Positions 1 to 10,000 of a stretch of 64,000 nt of DNA are shown here, piece by piece. The notes beneath the pieces were generated by a model. The model searched no databases. It was not told the origin of the DNA and saw only the letters and a list, made by a program, of their open reading frames with translations. Location of the stretch: assembly GCA_021777755.1 (NCBI GenBank), contig JAJYDE010000009.1, positions 51,026 through 115,025 on the forward strand, read 5' to 3'. The position numbers were made by a program, and so were the translations under genes. This stretch comes from Deltaproteobacteria bacterium. GTDB lineage: Bacteria; Desulfobacterota; Syntrophobacteria; Syntrophobacterales; Syntrophobacteraceae. The first letter of the stretch is position 1. The number at the start of each line of letters is the position of its first letter.

Positions 1-554
1 CCGGAAAATACCGCAAGATGCACATTCCCGACGATCCGGGCTTCTATGAGAAGTACTACTTCACTCCGGGCGACCTGGGATTTGGCCCCATATCCACATC
101 GCTAGGAAAGCTCGGAGTGCTCGTGTGCTGGGACCAGTGGTACCCGGAAGCGGCGAGGCTGATGGCTCTTTCGGGCGCAGATCTTCTTTTGTATCCAACC
201 GCAATCGGCTGGGGCACAAGCGAGCCCGATTGCGAGCGCGCGCTGATGCTCGAAGCATGGTTGACCATCCAGAGGTCTCATGCCATCGCAAACGGCCTGC
301 CGGTCATCTGCGCCAACAGGGTGGGCTTCGAACCGGAACTTGAGGGTGCGCAGCGGGGAATCGTATTCTGGGGCAACAGTTTCATCGCGGGCCCGCAGGG
401 GGAGCTGCTGGCCAGGGCCGGTGCGAGCGCCGAGGAGGTGCTGAGCACGCCCGTCGATATGACGAGGACCCAAACTGTTCGACGCAACTGGCCTTTTTTG
501 CGAGATCGCCGCATCGACGCCTACAGCGACCTGCTGCGCCGCTACCGCGATTAG
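1..554 (+). CDS. aguB: N-carbamoylputrescine amidase, C-terminal part (5' end outside the window)
   Basis: This is a nitrilase-superfamily amidohydrolase that converts N-carbamoylputrescine to putrescine, CO2 and ammonia in the cytoplasm (agmatine route). The reading frame is open from the window edge and starts with GKYRKMHIPDDP, a hallmark of the family containing the catalytic Lys region. It continues to VCWDQWYPEAARLMAL, which holds the nucleophilic Cys, and GADLLLYPTAIGW. About 183 residues are present of a usual ~290, so roughly the first third is missing. The ATG at 18 is internal. It converges with speH, the next polyamine gene, which supports the assignment. Family identity is secure; substrate is inferred from motif and neighbour. 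Confidence 0.9.
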   Translation, partial: GKYRKMHIPDDPGFYEKYYFTPGDLGFGPISTSLGKLGVLVCWDQWYPEAARLMALSGADLLLYPTAIGWGTSEPDCERALMLEAWLTIQRSHAIANGLPVICANRVGFEPELEGAQRGIVFWGNSFIAGPQGELLARAGASAEEVLSTPVDMTRTQTVRRNWPFLRDRRIDAYSDLLRRYRD

Positions 555-557
555 AAC

Positions 558-595
558 AAAAAAAAAGGGGCAGCGACCGCAAGGCCCTTACCCCC
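558..595 (-). terminator. Intrinsic terminator of speH
   Basis: Read on the minus strand, a GC-rich stem (GGGGTA pairing with TGCCCC, one wobble) is followed directly by a run of nine T. It lies between the convergent ends of aguB and speH. Confidence 0.6.
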
Positions 596-622
596 TCCAT
601 TTTATCCCATCAAGTGACGATA

Positions 623-1063
623 CTAATGGCGTTGCCTGAGCATCCTGTCCATTCTCACCACCTGGGCCGATTCACGGATGGTATTGGGAAACTCCTGGCC
701 CCTGTCCAGAACCTTGGCTTCATACTTTTTAATGTCGAAATATCCCTTTATCGTCTTGACCGCGATTTCCGTATCGAAGGGCTTGCACGAGAACATATCA
801 ACACTCAGGTACTGTTTGTCCGGAAACGTATGGATACTGATATGGCTTTCCGCAATGAGAACAAAACCTGACACCCCCCAGTCTTCCGGGACCACCCCGT
901 TATACTTGAATACGTAGGGCGGCATGATCTTGGTCATGTCCATTTGAGAAGGGCAATTGTCGAGAAAATTGTAGATTTTACTTATGTCTTGCAGCGAAGC
1001 ACTGTCACAACCGTACCCATCCAAAATCAAATGGACCCCGAAACCGAATTCAGGTTTGCCCAT
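623..1063 (-). CDS. speH: S-adenosylmethionine decarboxylase proenzyme, prokaryotic class 1B
   Basis: The enzyme makes decarboxylated SAM, the aminopropyl donor for spermidine. It is a 146-residue small-type proenzyme that self-cleaves to form a pyruvoyl cofactor. The cleavage and active-site segment AESHISIHTFPD is present; the Ser after Glu becomes the pyruvoyl group. A DMFSC segment further on carries the conserved Cys. An upstream GTG at 1072 is in frame, but the Shine-Dalgarno sequence GGAGG covers it and sits about 8 nt before the ATG at 1063, so the ATG is the start. The gene is preceded by a long untranslated leader with its own promoter. Its neighbour aguB makes putrescine, so the two genes supply polyamine synthesis. 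Confidence 0.93.
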   Translation of the reverse strand: MGKPEFGFGVHLILDGYGCDSASLQDISKIYNFLDNCPSQMDMTKIMPPYVFKYNGVVPEDWGVSGFVLIAESHISIHTFPDKQYLSVDMFSCKPFDTEIAVKTIKGYFDIKKYEAKVLDRGQEFPNTIRESAQVVRMDRMLRQRH

Positions 1064-1424
1064 AGAAGTCACCTCCCCTTCTGAGAACCCGAAGTTCTCT
1101 TTACAAATATAGCGAAACTATTTGCCGCCCGTTGCCGGAGATGCCACTGTGAGCCATTCTGAAAGCGCTGTTCGGGTGGAAGCGTTTCAGCCATCCAAAG
1201 ATGGGCTCAGCTCTGCCAGATTTAAGAGCGGACTTAATGCCACATCATAAAGTGGTCTCGCATACGAGTTAACGCCAAAAATGGAGCCACAGGGAACAGC
1301 AATCGCCTCAAGCCGAAGGTTCAAAGGCCGTGCCCAACGAGCCCCATTCCACAGCCAGACATGGTATATCTGACTAATCCAACAATTTTGACTACTTAAT
1401 GCAAAGGCGCCATGACCTTCGCAA
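1064..1424 (-). promoter_or_regulatory. Long 5' leader of speH, unknown element
   Basis: About 360 nt without a convincing gene lie between the promoter and the speH ATG. Several hairpins can be drawn: GAGAAC-TTCGG-GTTCTC at about 1081-1097, CCATC-TTT-GGATGG, CAAATA...TATTTG and CTCG...CGAG. Just before the ATG, AGAAG...CTTCT could enclose the GGAGG in a loop. An 86-codon GTG-started frame at 1187-1447 overlaps the promoter and is probably not a gene. The leader does not match tmRNA, RNase P RNA or SRP RNA motifs that I know. Confidence 0.4.
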
Positions 1425-1431
1425 TCAGCCC

Positions 1432-1460
1432 TATATAAAGTACGCACCGGGGGGTGTCAA
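1432..1460 (-). promoter_or_regulatory. Sigma-70 promoter for speH leader
   Basis: On the minus strand a perfect -35 TTGACA (1460-1455) is followed by a 17-nt spacer and a -10 TATATA (1437-1432). It points at speH, with a predicted start near 1425. Confidence 0.75.
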
Positions 1461-1503
1461 GAGATTTAATTAAACGAGCGTCCATTTTTGGCCGCTCCGT
1501 CCA

Positions 1504-2421
1504 TCAGATCGAAACAGGATCCATGTACACGCGGTCCTCGCCGGGGTTCTTTTTTGCCGCATAAAGCGCATTGTCGGCCCGGGTTATCATGTCTTCGATA
1601 TCCTGATCCACCGAACCCGGGGTTTCGATGAACCTGGCCACGCCGATCGAAAGGCCGGCGGGTTTCAGAGCCAAAAGATCAAATTTCCAGCAGATACGCT
1701 GTGCGACACCCCGGGCCTGATCGACGGGCAGGTGCGGGAGAAGCATTACGAATTCGTCGCCGCCATAGCGATAGACGGTGTCGATATTTTCCCGGATCGA
1801 GTTTGTGAGAAGCTCGGCCGCCTTTATAAGCAACCTGTCGCCGGCCGGATGGCCGTGCATGTCGTTATATTTTTTGAACCTGTCGATATCCATGAAGAAG
1901 AGGAACAGCGGATGGTGGTAGCGAACCGCGCGCATGGCTTCGCGGCGGACGGTTTCCTCAAAGTGGCGTCGATTGGAAAGGGAGGTCAGGGGGTCGTGAA
2001 CGGCCAGTCTTTCGAGTTGCTCGCGCAACCCCCTTTCTCTTATCAGCCGGTTGAGCTTGGCTTCCAATTCATTGAGGGAAAAGGGTTTGGTAATGAAATC
2101 CGAGGCGCCGGCCTCGACCACCTCGGTATACTTGTACCTCATCACATGGCCCGTTATGGCGATCACATCGATGTTGGCATAGTCGGAGACGATGTGCTCC
2201 ATCAACTCCATTCCGTCCATTCGAGGCATATCCATATCCGTAATGACCATGGTGAAATTCCGGTCCGCGAGTTTTTCGAGCGCGGCTTTGCCGTCGCTCG
2301 CGCTCTGGACCGTGTGTCCCCAGGCGGTGAGGGCATCGGTTAGAATTTCGCAGGCCTGCGGCTCGTCATCGACCACGAGGATATTCTGAGAAGGGACTGC
2401 GCCTTTTTGCGCTGAATCCAT
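1504..2421 (-). CDS. Response regulator with diguanylate cyclase (GGDEF) output
   Basis: This 305-residue cytoplasmic protein makes cyclic di-GMP under control of a phosphorelay. Residues ~10-130 are a receiver domain: acidic pair in VVDDE, phospho-acceptor Asp in ITDMDMPRMDG, conserved Thr in ITGH, and KPF near the end. Residues ~140-300 are a GGDEF domain with DPLTSLSNRRHFEE, FFMDIDRFKKYND and an intact active site YGGDEFVMLL. No RXXD inhibitory site is evident before the GGDEF motif. A longer frame starts at 2487, but the ATG at 2421 has GGAGG eight nt upstream. It is divergent from nadK. No cognate kinase lies next to it. Confidence 0.92.
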   Translation of the reverse strand: MDSAQKGAVPSQNILVVDDEPQACEILTDALTAWGHTVQSASDGKAALEKLADRNFTMVITDMDMPRMDGMELMEHIVSDYANIDVIAITGHVMRYKYTEVVEAGASDFITKPFSLNELEAKLNRLIRERGLREQLERLAVHDPLTSLSNRRHFEETVRREAMRAVRYHHPLFLFFMDIDRFKKYNDMHGHPAGDRLLIKAAELLTNSIRENIDTVYRYGGDEFVMLLPHLPVDQARGVAQRICWKFDLLALKPAGLSIGVARFIETPGSVDQDIEDMITRADNALYAAKKNPGEDRVYMDPVSI

Positions 2422-2609
2422 CGGCCACCTCCGCACCACCCACCGGGGCACCCCGAGCGCGCGGCAAAACTCTTGACTGATCAACAATTACGGCCTATAG
2501 GCAACCTAAGGCTCCGTACCGATGCAGGTTAGAGCAACAGGAGAATTTTGACAAATATTTTTATATAATCCGAACATCTGCCTGCGGATTTCCATTTTGG
2601 AGGATTTCG

Positions 2610-3461
2610 ATGCGCCACGTATCGCTCATATACAAGCGGATGCGTCCGGAAGCCGCCAGGCTTGCCCACCAGATCGCAGAATGGTTCCAGAGGCGAAAAA
2701 TTCAGGTCTTTATCGTGGAAAATATCGACAATTCCGGGGTATGCCGTTCCTATGAAAAAATCGACATCCCCTCTGAAACCGAAGCCGTGGTGGTGGTTGG
2801 CGGAGACGGGACTTTCCTGAGCGTGGCCCGTTTCATAGAGGAAAGGGCGATTCCGATCATAGGCGTCAACCTGGGTGGGCTGGGTTTTTTAACCGAAATC
2901 AATGCCGAAACCTGCTTTGCCGAATTCGAAAAAATACTGGCGGGAGATTTCGAAATAGAGGAACGAATGGCTCTGCGGGTATCGGTACGCCGGGGCGACC
3001 AGGAGATTTTCAGCCACCGGGTTTTAAACGACGCGGTCATAAACAAAGCCGCCCTTGCCCGCATCATCGATCTTCACGCCACCATAAACGGCCATTTTCT
3101 GACCCACTACCGTGGCGACGGCCTTATAATCTGCACCCCCACGGGCTCGACCGCCTACAACGTCTCCGCGGGGGGGCCAATAATTTTCCCGACCGCCCGA
3201 GTTGTCATTTTGACACCGATTTGCCCTTTTACCCTGGCCAACAGGGCGATCGTTTTCCCGGCGGAGGTGATGGTATCGGTTGAAGTGGCCGAGCCGGCAA
3301 GCGATGTGACCCTCACCTGCGACGGCCAGGTGGGATGTCCCATAAGGGACCTGGACCAGGTGAACGTGACCGCGGCGCCCAACCCCCTGCGCCTGATCAA
3401 GACCTCGGGCGTAAATCACTTCGATATCTTGAGAACCAAGCTCAAATGGGGCCAGCAATAA
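2610..3461 (+). CDS. nadK: NAD kinase (ATP/polyphosphate-dependent)
   Basis: It phosphorylates NAD+ to NADP+. The 283-residue length is normal for the family. The signature GGDGTFLSVARF (residues ~68-79) carries the catalytic Asp, followed by GVNLGGLGFLTEI, the NDAVIN segment and TPTGSTAYNVSAGGPI, all diagnostic. A good Shine-Dalgarno (GGAGG, 7 nt) precedes the ATG. It stands alone on the plus strand, is divergent from the diguanylate cyclase gene, and converges with the VWA gene 23 nt downstream. Confidence 0.95.
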   Translation: MRHVSLIYKRMRPEAARLAHQIAEWFQRRKIQVFIVENIDNSGVCRSYEKIDIPSETEAVVVVGGDGTFLSVARFIEERAIPIIGVNLGGLGFLTEINAETCFAEFEKILAGDFEIEERMALRVSVRRGDQEIFSHRVLNDAVINKAALARIIDLHATINGHFLTHYRGDGLIICTPTGSTAYNVSAGGPIIFPTARVVILTPICPFTLANRAIVFPAEVMVSVEVAEPASDVTLTCDGQVGCPIRDLDQVNVTAAPNPLRLIKTSGVNHFDILRTKLKWGQQ

Positions 3462-3484
3462 AAGCCCTCCGAGTCGCGCTCATT

Positions 3485-4666
3485 TCAATATTCACCCCCG
3501 CTCAGGATTTGGACCCCGTTTTTGATACCGGCCAGGGTCAAATCTTCCATCGGGAAAATGCGGCCCACATGGGTGATCGTTACGGACTCACCGGCCCAGT
3601 ATTGCCTGGGAATGGGATTTAACCACACGCTTGCCGGGAATGCCGCCCGCAGTTGTTTCAACCACTCGATGCCCGGTCTTCGATCATGGGTGTGGGAGTA
3701 GAGGGAGCCGTTTGCGGCCATGAGTTCGGAGGGCGCCATGTTTGCATCGCCGATAACGATGAGATGGGTATCGGCGCCGCGCGATACGAGCGTTTCCCAG
3801 GCAACGGCCACCGTGCGCCGCATATCCTCGTAAACAGTCCCGTAGAGGCAGTTGTGAAAGTAGTAGTATTTGAGGTCCTTGAACCGGTCCCTCATTTTGC
3901 CGAAGACCTCTTTTACGAGCTGGAGGTGGGGTTCCATGGAATAGCCGCCGTTATCGAGGAGCACGACAAGCTTGAGGCGGTCTCTTAACTCCTTGGTGAA
4001 CACCAGTTCGATTTCGCCCCCGTTTTTTGCCGTCCGGTGTATGGTCTCATCGATTTCCAGCTCCGTTTCCGGGCCGGCCCGCTTGAGGTTTTTGAGCGCG
4101 GCGAGCGCCTGCCCCACATTGGTGCCCGCGAGCGCTGATTTACCGCTATAGTTCATGTAGTTTCTTCTGTCGATAACCTTCTGGGCCGTGCCGTGGAGGC
4201 CCTTGCCGTAGACCCGGACGCCGCCGCCCGAGGAGCCCGAGTGGCCGAATGGCGAGCGCCCCCCCGTGCCGATCCACCTGTTGCCCCCGTGGTGCTCGCC
4301 TTCCTGTTTCAACATGGTTTCCCAAAAGCGCTTGAGCAACTCGTCGAGTTCGAAGGTTCGAAGTTCATCGAGAGAAATGGCCCCCTTTGCGACCTGCTCG
4401 CGCAACCACTCTTCGAAGGGCTTGCCGGCAAAGGTCTCCTCCCATTGCGGCATTTGCCCGGAGTCCTTTCCCAGAAAGAAGGCCGCAAAAACCCGCTCGA
4501 AGGCATCGTAGTGCTCGACTCTTTTTACGAAAACGAGCCGGGCGAGCAGGAAGAGCCGATCCAGATCGGGCGCCAGCCCCCTTCGGATGCCATCGTAGAA
4601 CTCCAGCACATAGCGAACGCTTACAGGTATTTCAGCCTTGCGCAACTGTTGAATAAACGCGATCAC
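3485..4666 (-). CDS. VWA-domain protein, CoxE-like, partner of MoxR ATPase
   Basis: This 393-residue cytoplasmic protein has an alpha-helical N-terminal half (to ~190) and a C-terminal von Willebrand A domain (~215-390). The metal-site loop reads VVLLDNGGYSM, so it has Asp and a final Ser but Gly-Tyr in place of the usual Ser of DxSxS; the metal site may be altered. It starts at GTG with GGAG eight nt upstream. It is the second gene of a two-gene operon, 51 nt after a MoxR AAA+ ATPase. MoxR/VWA pairs act as chaperone-like machines that mature or insert cofactors in specific targets. The target here is unknown. Confidence 0.8.
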   Translation of the reverse strand: MIAFIQQLRKAEIPVSVRYVLEFYDGIRRGLAPDLDRLFLLARLVFVKRVEHYDAFERVFAAFFLGKDSGQMPQWEETFAGKPFEEWLREQVAKGAISLDELRTFELDELLKRFWETMLKQEGEHHGGNRWIGTGGRSPFGHSGSSGGGVRVYGKGLHGTAQKVIDRRNYMNYSGKSALAGTNVGQALAALKNLKRAGPETELEIDETIHRTAKNGGEIELVFTKELRDRLKLVVLLDNGGYSMEPHLQLVKEVFGKMRDRFKDLKYYYFHNCLYGTVYEDMRRTVAVAWETLVSRGADTHLIVIGDANMAPSELMAANGSLYSHTHDRRPGIEWLKQLRAAFPASVWLNPIPRQYWAGESVTITHVGRIFPMEDLTLAGIKNGVQILSGGEY

Positions 4667-4717
4667 GAGCCACTCTCCGCGAGCCTTGAAGGCACCAGCC
4701 CGCCCAAAACGGGCGGC

Positions 4718-5548
4718 TTAGCGCCAGGGATTTCTTTGCCCCTGGCCTCTGAATTTCAACAAATCCTGGGAACGTTTGAGAAGCGTTCCAACATGGCGCA
4801 ACGATCCGCCGGAACCCGGGGAGGTTTCGGCGCTCGATCGCAGGGCGCCGATCCAGTCGAGCAGCTCGGCGGTAGCGGGCGGTTTTTCAAAGCCCCCTTC
4901 CCGCAGGCGGTAGAACTCGGTGAGGCAGGCGTCAAGGAGCTGCCCGGAGATATCCGGAAAATGGAGCCGAACGATAATGGCAATCTCTTCCGCCCCGGGA
5001 AAGGGGATGTAGTGGCAGAAGCAACGGCGCAGGAAGGGGTCTGAAAGCTCCCTTTTGGCATTGCTCGTAATTATGATTACGGGCTTTTTGCAGGCTGAAA
5101 CTTTATGATTGATCTCCCTTATGATGAAGGAGCCGTCTTCCAGAACGTCGAGAAGGTTATCTTGGGTGTCCGAATCGGTCTTGTCTATCTCATCTATCAG
5201 AAGGACCCTTCTATCCTCGGCGAGAAACGCCCTGCCGATGGGGCCGAAGCGAAGGTAGTCCCAAATGTCGTTTACGTTTCGGCCCGATTCCCCCGAGCCG
5301 AAGCGTGAATCGTTGAGCCTCAGCACCGCATCGTAGACATAGCAGAGTTCTTCCCCTTTGAAGGTCGACTTGCAGCGCGCCTCCTCCATGGTGACCCCGA
5401 AGGCCCCCGCAATTTCAAAAGCCAGCCGGGTTTTCCCGGTCCCCGCTTCCCCCATGAGAAGCAGAGGTTTTTCCATCGCGATCGCAATGTTAACGATCTC
5501 TCCAAGTTCAGGGCCAAGGTAATAGTTCCGGGTACCTTCGAATTTCAT
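4718..5548 (-). CDS. MoxR-family AAA+ ATPase
   Basis: A 276-residue AAA+ ATPase with Walker A GEAGTGKT (~35-42), Walker B VLLIDEIDKTD (~108-118), sensor 1 IIITSNAKREL and arginine-finger region DPFLRRCF. The same frame stays open to 5803 but the added N-terminus looks non-coding. The ATG at 5548 follows GGAGA and opens with MKFEGTRNYYLGPELGE, as expected for this family. It likely uses ATP to remodel a client together with the VWA protein encoded downstream. The frame ends in a basic Arg-rich tail. Confidence 0.88.
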   Translation of the reverse strand: MKFEGTRNYYLGPELGEIVNIAIAMEKPLLLMGEAGTGKTRLAFEIAGAFGVTMEEARCKSTFKGEELCYVYDAVLRLNDSRFGSGESGRNVNDIWDYLRFGPIGRAFLAEDRRVLLIDEIDKTDSDTQDNLLDVLEDGSFIIREINHKVSACKKPVIIITSNAKRELSDPFLRRCFCHYIPFPGAEEIAIIVRLHFPDISGQLLDACLTEFYRLREGGFEKPPATAELLDWIGALRSSAETSPGSGGSLRHVGTLLKRSQDLLKFRGQGQRNPWR

Positions 5549-5834
5549 GGGCCGTTTCTCCGCTGGTCTATAAGTTCGATTGGAATGTCGGTTGGAACAG
5601 GGGAAAATAGCAATTGTTGGCCAATGAAACAAGACCTTGAAGACACAAGTTCGCGGGGAGGGCGGAAATTTCGCCGAGGAAGGCAGGCGCCCGCAAGGGC
5701 GTTCCGCTCCCCCTGCGCGGGCGTCCCCTTCTTTCTTGCAAATGTTGGAAACAAAATTGTTGGCAACATTTTTGTTGGCCTGGAAAACGGAACCACCCTT
5801 CATCGCCGCTTAAGCTTGGCCCCGCAGCAGCCCC

Positions 5835-6782
5835 TCACACGTGGTTTCTCAACTGAAGTTCGGCGGGGTGGGGATCCAGATAGCACTGCTCCTGGAGATA
5901 GGGCTGTTTGTATTTGCGAACGTAGTGTTTGAGAAGAGCAAGGGGAACGACGAGCGGGAAATACCCGTTGTAGTATTGATCCATTATTTCGTTCAGCTCC
6001 AATTTTTCGTCCGGAGTCAACTGTTTTTTGAAATAGCCCATGATATGCTGAAGCACGTTCGTGTTTTTCTTGACGCTCGATTTTAACCGCAGACCCTCCA
6101 TGAGCATTTTTTCATACTGGCTGAAGAGTTTGTCGGCGGGGATTTCCCCGGCCCTGGCGACCAGTTTTCCCATCTCGTTTGCAACCTTGGGGCTGTGGGC
6201 CATCATCTGCAGTTTGTGCCGGCTGTGGAATTCAATCAGGCACGCGGTTTTGCGCCCCTTCTCCAAGCTCTCCCGCCATCTTTTCAGGGCGAAAATACGT
6301 TCGATAAAATTCTCGCGAAGTTCGGGATCATGCAGCCTTCCTTCGTCTTCAACCGGGATGAGGGGGAAATGTGTCATGAATGCCCGGGCAAAGATGCCGA
6401 CCCCGATTTTATGCGGCACCCCCTTTTCATCCAGCACCCTCACCCGCTCCATGCCGCTGCTGGGCGAGTTGCTCTTGAATATGAACCCGAAGAGGTTTTC
6501 CGATTCGAGTTCTCTCACTCTCCGGTCGGCCCAAACGAGCATGCGGTCGGTTAGATCCGTTTTCGTTCGCGTAGTCACCAGGCGAGGCGCACCGGGGTTC
6601 CCCTCGAGGTGCATGGATTCCCGGGGTGTTTTCAAACCGCATTCGACCTCCGGGCACACCGGCATATAATCGAAATACCGCCCGAGGGTATCTTTCAAAA
6701 ACCGGTCGAGTTTGTGGCCGCCGTCATATCTGACCGGCTCGCCCAAAAGACATGTACTGATGCCCAATTTGATCTTGTCCAT
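5835..6782 (-). CDS. DUF523-DUF1722 fusion protein (YbgA-like)
   Basis: The 315-residue protein has an N-terminal DUF523 domain (~1-150) with LGISTCLLGEPVRYDGGHK, VCPEVECGL and KSNSPSSGM, containing conserved cysteines. The C-terminal DUF1722 domain (~190-310) has EFHSRHKLQMMAHSP and the YF-LTPDEK-EL region. This two-domain order is common in bacteria; links to redox or photolyase-type contexts have been noted, but no reaction is established. It is divergent from the S53 peptidase gene. Function unknown. Confidence 0.85.
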   Translation of the reverse strand: MDKIKLGISTCLLGEPVRYDGGHKLDRFLKDTLGRYFDYMPVCPEVECGLKTPRESMHLEGNPGAPRLVTTRTKTDLTDRMLVWADRRVRELESENLFGFIFKSNSPSSGMERVRVLDEKGVPHKIGVGIFARAFMTHFPLIPVEDEGRLHDPELRENFIERIFALKRWRESLEKGRKTACLIEFHSRHKLQMMAHSPKVANEMGKLVARAGEIPADKLFSQYEKMLMEGLRLKSSVKKNTNVLQHIMGYFKKQLTPDEKLELNEIMDQYYNGYFPLVVPLALLKHYVRKYKQPYLQEQCYLDPHPAELQLRNHV

Positions 6783-7007
6783 CGTTTGACAAGCCTCCGG
6801 GACAGAGTATCGAAAAACTCCACCTCTTCAGGTTGGACAGGGCTTCCGAAAATTTTCACGGCCCTGACAATCAATTTAAGACTTTCATCCATTCTACCGA
6901 TATTTCTTTTTACCGAAACAAGAAATGGAGAAAAGATGGCTGCGAACCGATACTCATACTTTTGGGATTCGCAAATCGACGACCTGTGTTCAAAAAAGGA
7001 GGTCTGC

Positions 7008-10000
7008 ATGTCCAAAACATCCCGCATTGCCACATTAGCCCTTGGAGCACTGTTTTGGCTCCTCCTGTCGGCGGCCGTCAACACCGCGTTCGCAACCGGG
7101 GCAATTGCCATCAATGAAAACGACAGGCTGGTTCTTCCCGGCAATGTACATCCGGCGGCAAAGCCTCAGAACGATATCGGGCGAGCCAACGCCCAGTCGC
7201 CCGAGAGCCGGATGATTCTCCTGCTGAAGCTTTCCCCGGACAAGCAGGCGGCGCTCGACAAGTTTAGTGCCGAACAGCTCGACAAGTCTTCGGCCAACTA
7301 TCATCACTGGCTCACCCCGGAAGAATTCGGCAAACGGTTCGGGCGAAGCCCCGCAACGGTCGCCCGTGTAAAAGGCTGGCTCGTCTCGCACGGGTTCAAT
7401 GTCCAGCAGGTGGCCAAGGGCGGCAACTGGATAAATTTTTCGGGCACGATCGGCCAGGTCGAGAGCACCTTTCATACACAAATTCACAAATACCTGCTCA
7501 ACGGAAAGACTTATCACGCCAACTCGACGGATCCCTCCATTCCAAGGGCGCTTGCCGACGTCGTGGCCGGCCCGGTATCTCTTAATAATTTTCCGATCAA
7601 AACCCGGCCCAAGCCCCAATATTACGATCCGAACAAGGGCTCGTACGAGCTATCGCCCTACGATTTTTATCAAGTCTATAACGTTCCCACTTCGAGCTAC
7701 TCGGGTGCGGGGGTGACGATCGCCATTGCGGGAGATACCACCTCGACCAGTTGGCCGGCCGACTGGGACAGTTTCCGCTCGAACTTCAACCTGCCGGCAA
7801 ACACCCCCACGATCATCTGCAACCCTGCCAACACCTGCCCCGCCAACAGCCCCGACGACGAGTACGAGTCGGACCTCGATGTCGAATGGGCCGGCGCCGT
7901 GGCTTATGGAGCCACCATCGACTATGTCACCTCGCAAAGCACGAACTCCAACCTGGGAGTGGATTTTTCGTCTCAATACGTTGTCGATAACAAACTGGCG
8001 CCCATACTAAGCGAGAGCTACGGCGTTTCCGAACTCGACATGGGTACAACCTGGTGCGCCTTCTACAACACGATCTGGCAGCAGGCCGCCGCCGAGGGGA
8101 TCACGGTTTTCGTTTCTTCCGGCGACCAAGGGGCCTATATGAGCATGACCAGTTCGATTTCCGTAAACGGCATGGCCTCCACCCCTTACAACGTCGCGGT
8201 GGGCGGAACCGAATTCGCCAACCAGTCATCGTCTTCCTTCTCGAACTACTGGAATTCGAACGGCTATGCCATCGGCTACATACCGGAGACATGCTGGAAC
8301 GACGGCTATGACAGCAACGGGAAATTATGGGCCTCCGGCGGCGGGGTCTCGACTCTTTACACCAAGCCGGCGTGGCAGGTGTGCCCCGGGGTGCCCACCG
8401 ACGGCATGCGCGATATGCCCGACGTCTCCCTGGATGCCTCCAACAATGTCGGCTACGAGGTCATGATACAGGGCGCACTGCAGGATATTGGCGGCACATC
8501 GGCTTCATCGCCGTCACTTGCCGGCATCATGGCGCTCATCGTTCAAAATCTTGGCGGCGCCTGGCAGGGAAACGCGAATCCTGTTTTCTACCAACTGGGC
8601 AATGCTCAGTACAGCGGAACACAAGGCGCAAGCGTCGTTTACCACAACATAACCACGGGCGACAACGGCTATTATGCAAGTGGGCCCGGCTACAACCAGA
8701 CCACCGGCCTGGGCTCGGTGGACGCGACAGCTCTGATCCATGCCTTTACCCCGCTCCAGGGCGGATCCGTCACGGTTACGATCACCCCCGCGGCGGCAGT
8801 AAGCGCCGGGGCCATGTGGGCGGTGGACGGGGGTTCGTGGAACACGAGCGGTTCAACCGCTTCGAGCCTAAGCGCAGGATCTCACACGGTCAGTTTCGAA
8901 ACCATTTCCGGCTGGACAACGCCAGGCAGTCAGACGGTCTCGGTCACCGCAGGACAAACCACCTCGGTCACCGGAACCTACACACAAACACAGAACGCCG
9001 CTTGCGGAAGCAGTAGCGGCGGCGATTTCTATTCCGCCCCGACCTCGAATCTTTGCAGCTCCGGCAACGCTTCACAGGTGACAAACAACGGGTCGGGTTC
9101 GTGGGTTTGGAGTTGTGCCGGAACAAACGGCGGATCAAACGTAGCCTGCTCGGCCGGCGTCGAGGCAAACGGCGCCTGCGGGAGCAGCAGCGGCGGCAGT
9201 TTCACTTCCGCTCCAAGCAGCAATCTTTGCTCGGTCGGGACCTCCACCCAGGTCCTCGGTTCCGGCCCGTGGACATGGAGCTGCCAGGGATTAAACGGCG
9301 GGACCAATGCCAACTGCTCCGCCAGCCTCAGTGGAGGATGCGGCTGGGCAAACGGCCAGAGTTTCTTCAAAACTCCTCCATCAAGCGAGCTTTGCATTTC
9401 CGGGAAAGCTTCAAGGCTCTCCGGAAGAGGTCCCTGGTATTGGACCTGCACAGGATCGAACGGAGGCGGTACGCAGAGCTGTTCGGCAAATCTCGAAGTC
9501 AACGGCCTCTGCGGTGCGGCGAGCGGAAAGGCTTACTTCTCGGCCCCCACATCGAGTCTTTGCAAATCCGGCACGGCTTCTTCGCTCACAGGGTCCGGAC
9601 CATGGGGCTGGACCTGCCAGGGGATAAACGGGGGTACGAGTTCAAGCTGCTCGGCAACACTCAAGGTGAACGGAACGTGCGGTTCGGCAAACAAGGGTAA
9701 TTTCTTTACGCAACCGGATTCGAGCCTGCTTTGTAACTCCGGCAATCCCTCCTCGGTTGTAACAACGCGAGGACTGTTTCAATGGAGATGCGCAGGTTCA
9801 AACGGCGGCAGCAGCAGAAGCTGTTCAGCCAAACAGGAAATAAACGGCGCATGCGGTTACGCAAATGGAGCGAGTTTCCTGAAGGTCCCTCCCCTGCAGA
9901 GCCTTTGCAGCGCGGGCAAAGCTTCCAGAGTTGTCGGGAAAGGCCCCTGGAGCTGGAGCTGCGCGGGATCAAACGGAGGCGGCACGGCCAGTTGTTCGGC

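Noticed and set aside
1064..1424. tmRNA, RNase P RNA or 6S RNA in the speH leader
   Set aside because: The opening vaguely resembles a tmRNA start, but there is no tRNA-like 3' end or tag frame, and no RNase P or clear 6S core.
1187..1447. 86-codon minus-strand frame in the speH leader
   Set aside because: It starts at GTG within the promoter, has no ribosome site, and its composition is not protein-like.
2548..2569. TTGACA followed by TATAAT upstream of nadK
   Set aside because: The two hexamers are only 10 nt apart, too close for one sigma-70 promoter. The TATAAT may work as a -10 with another, poor -35.
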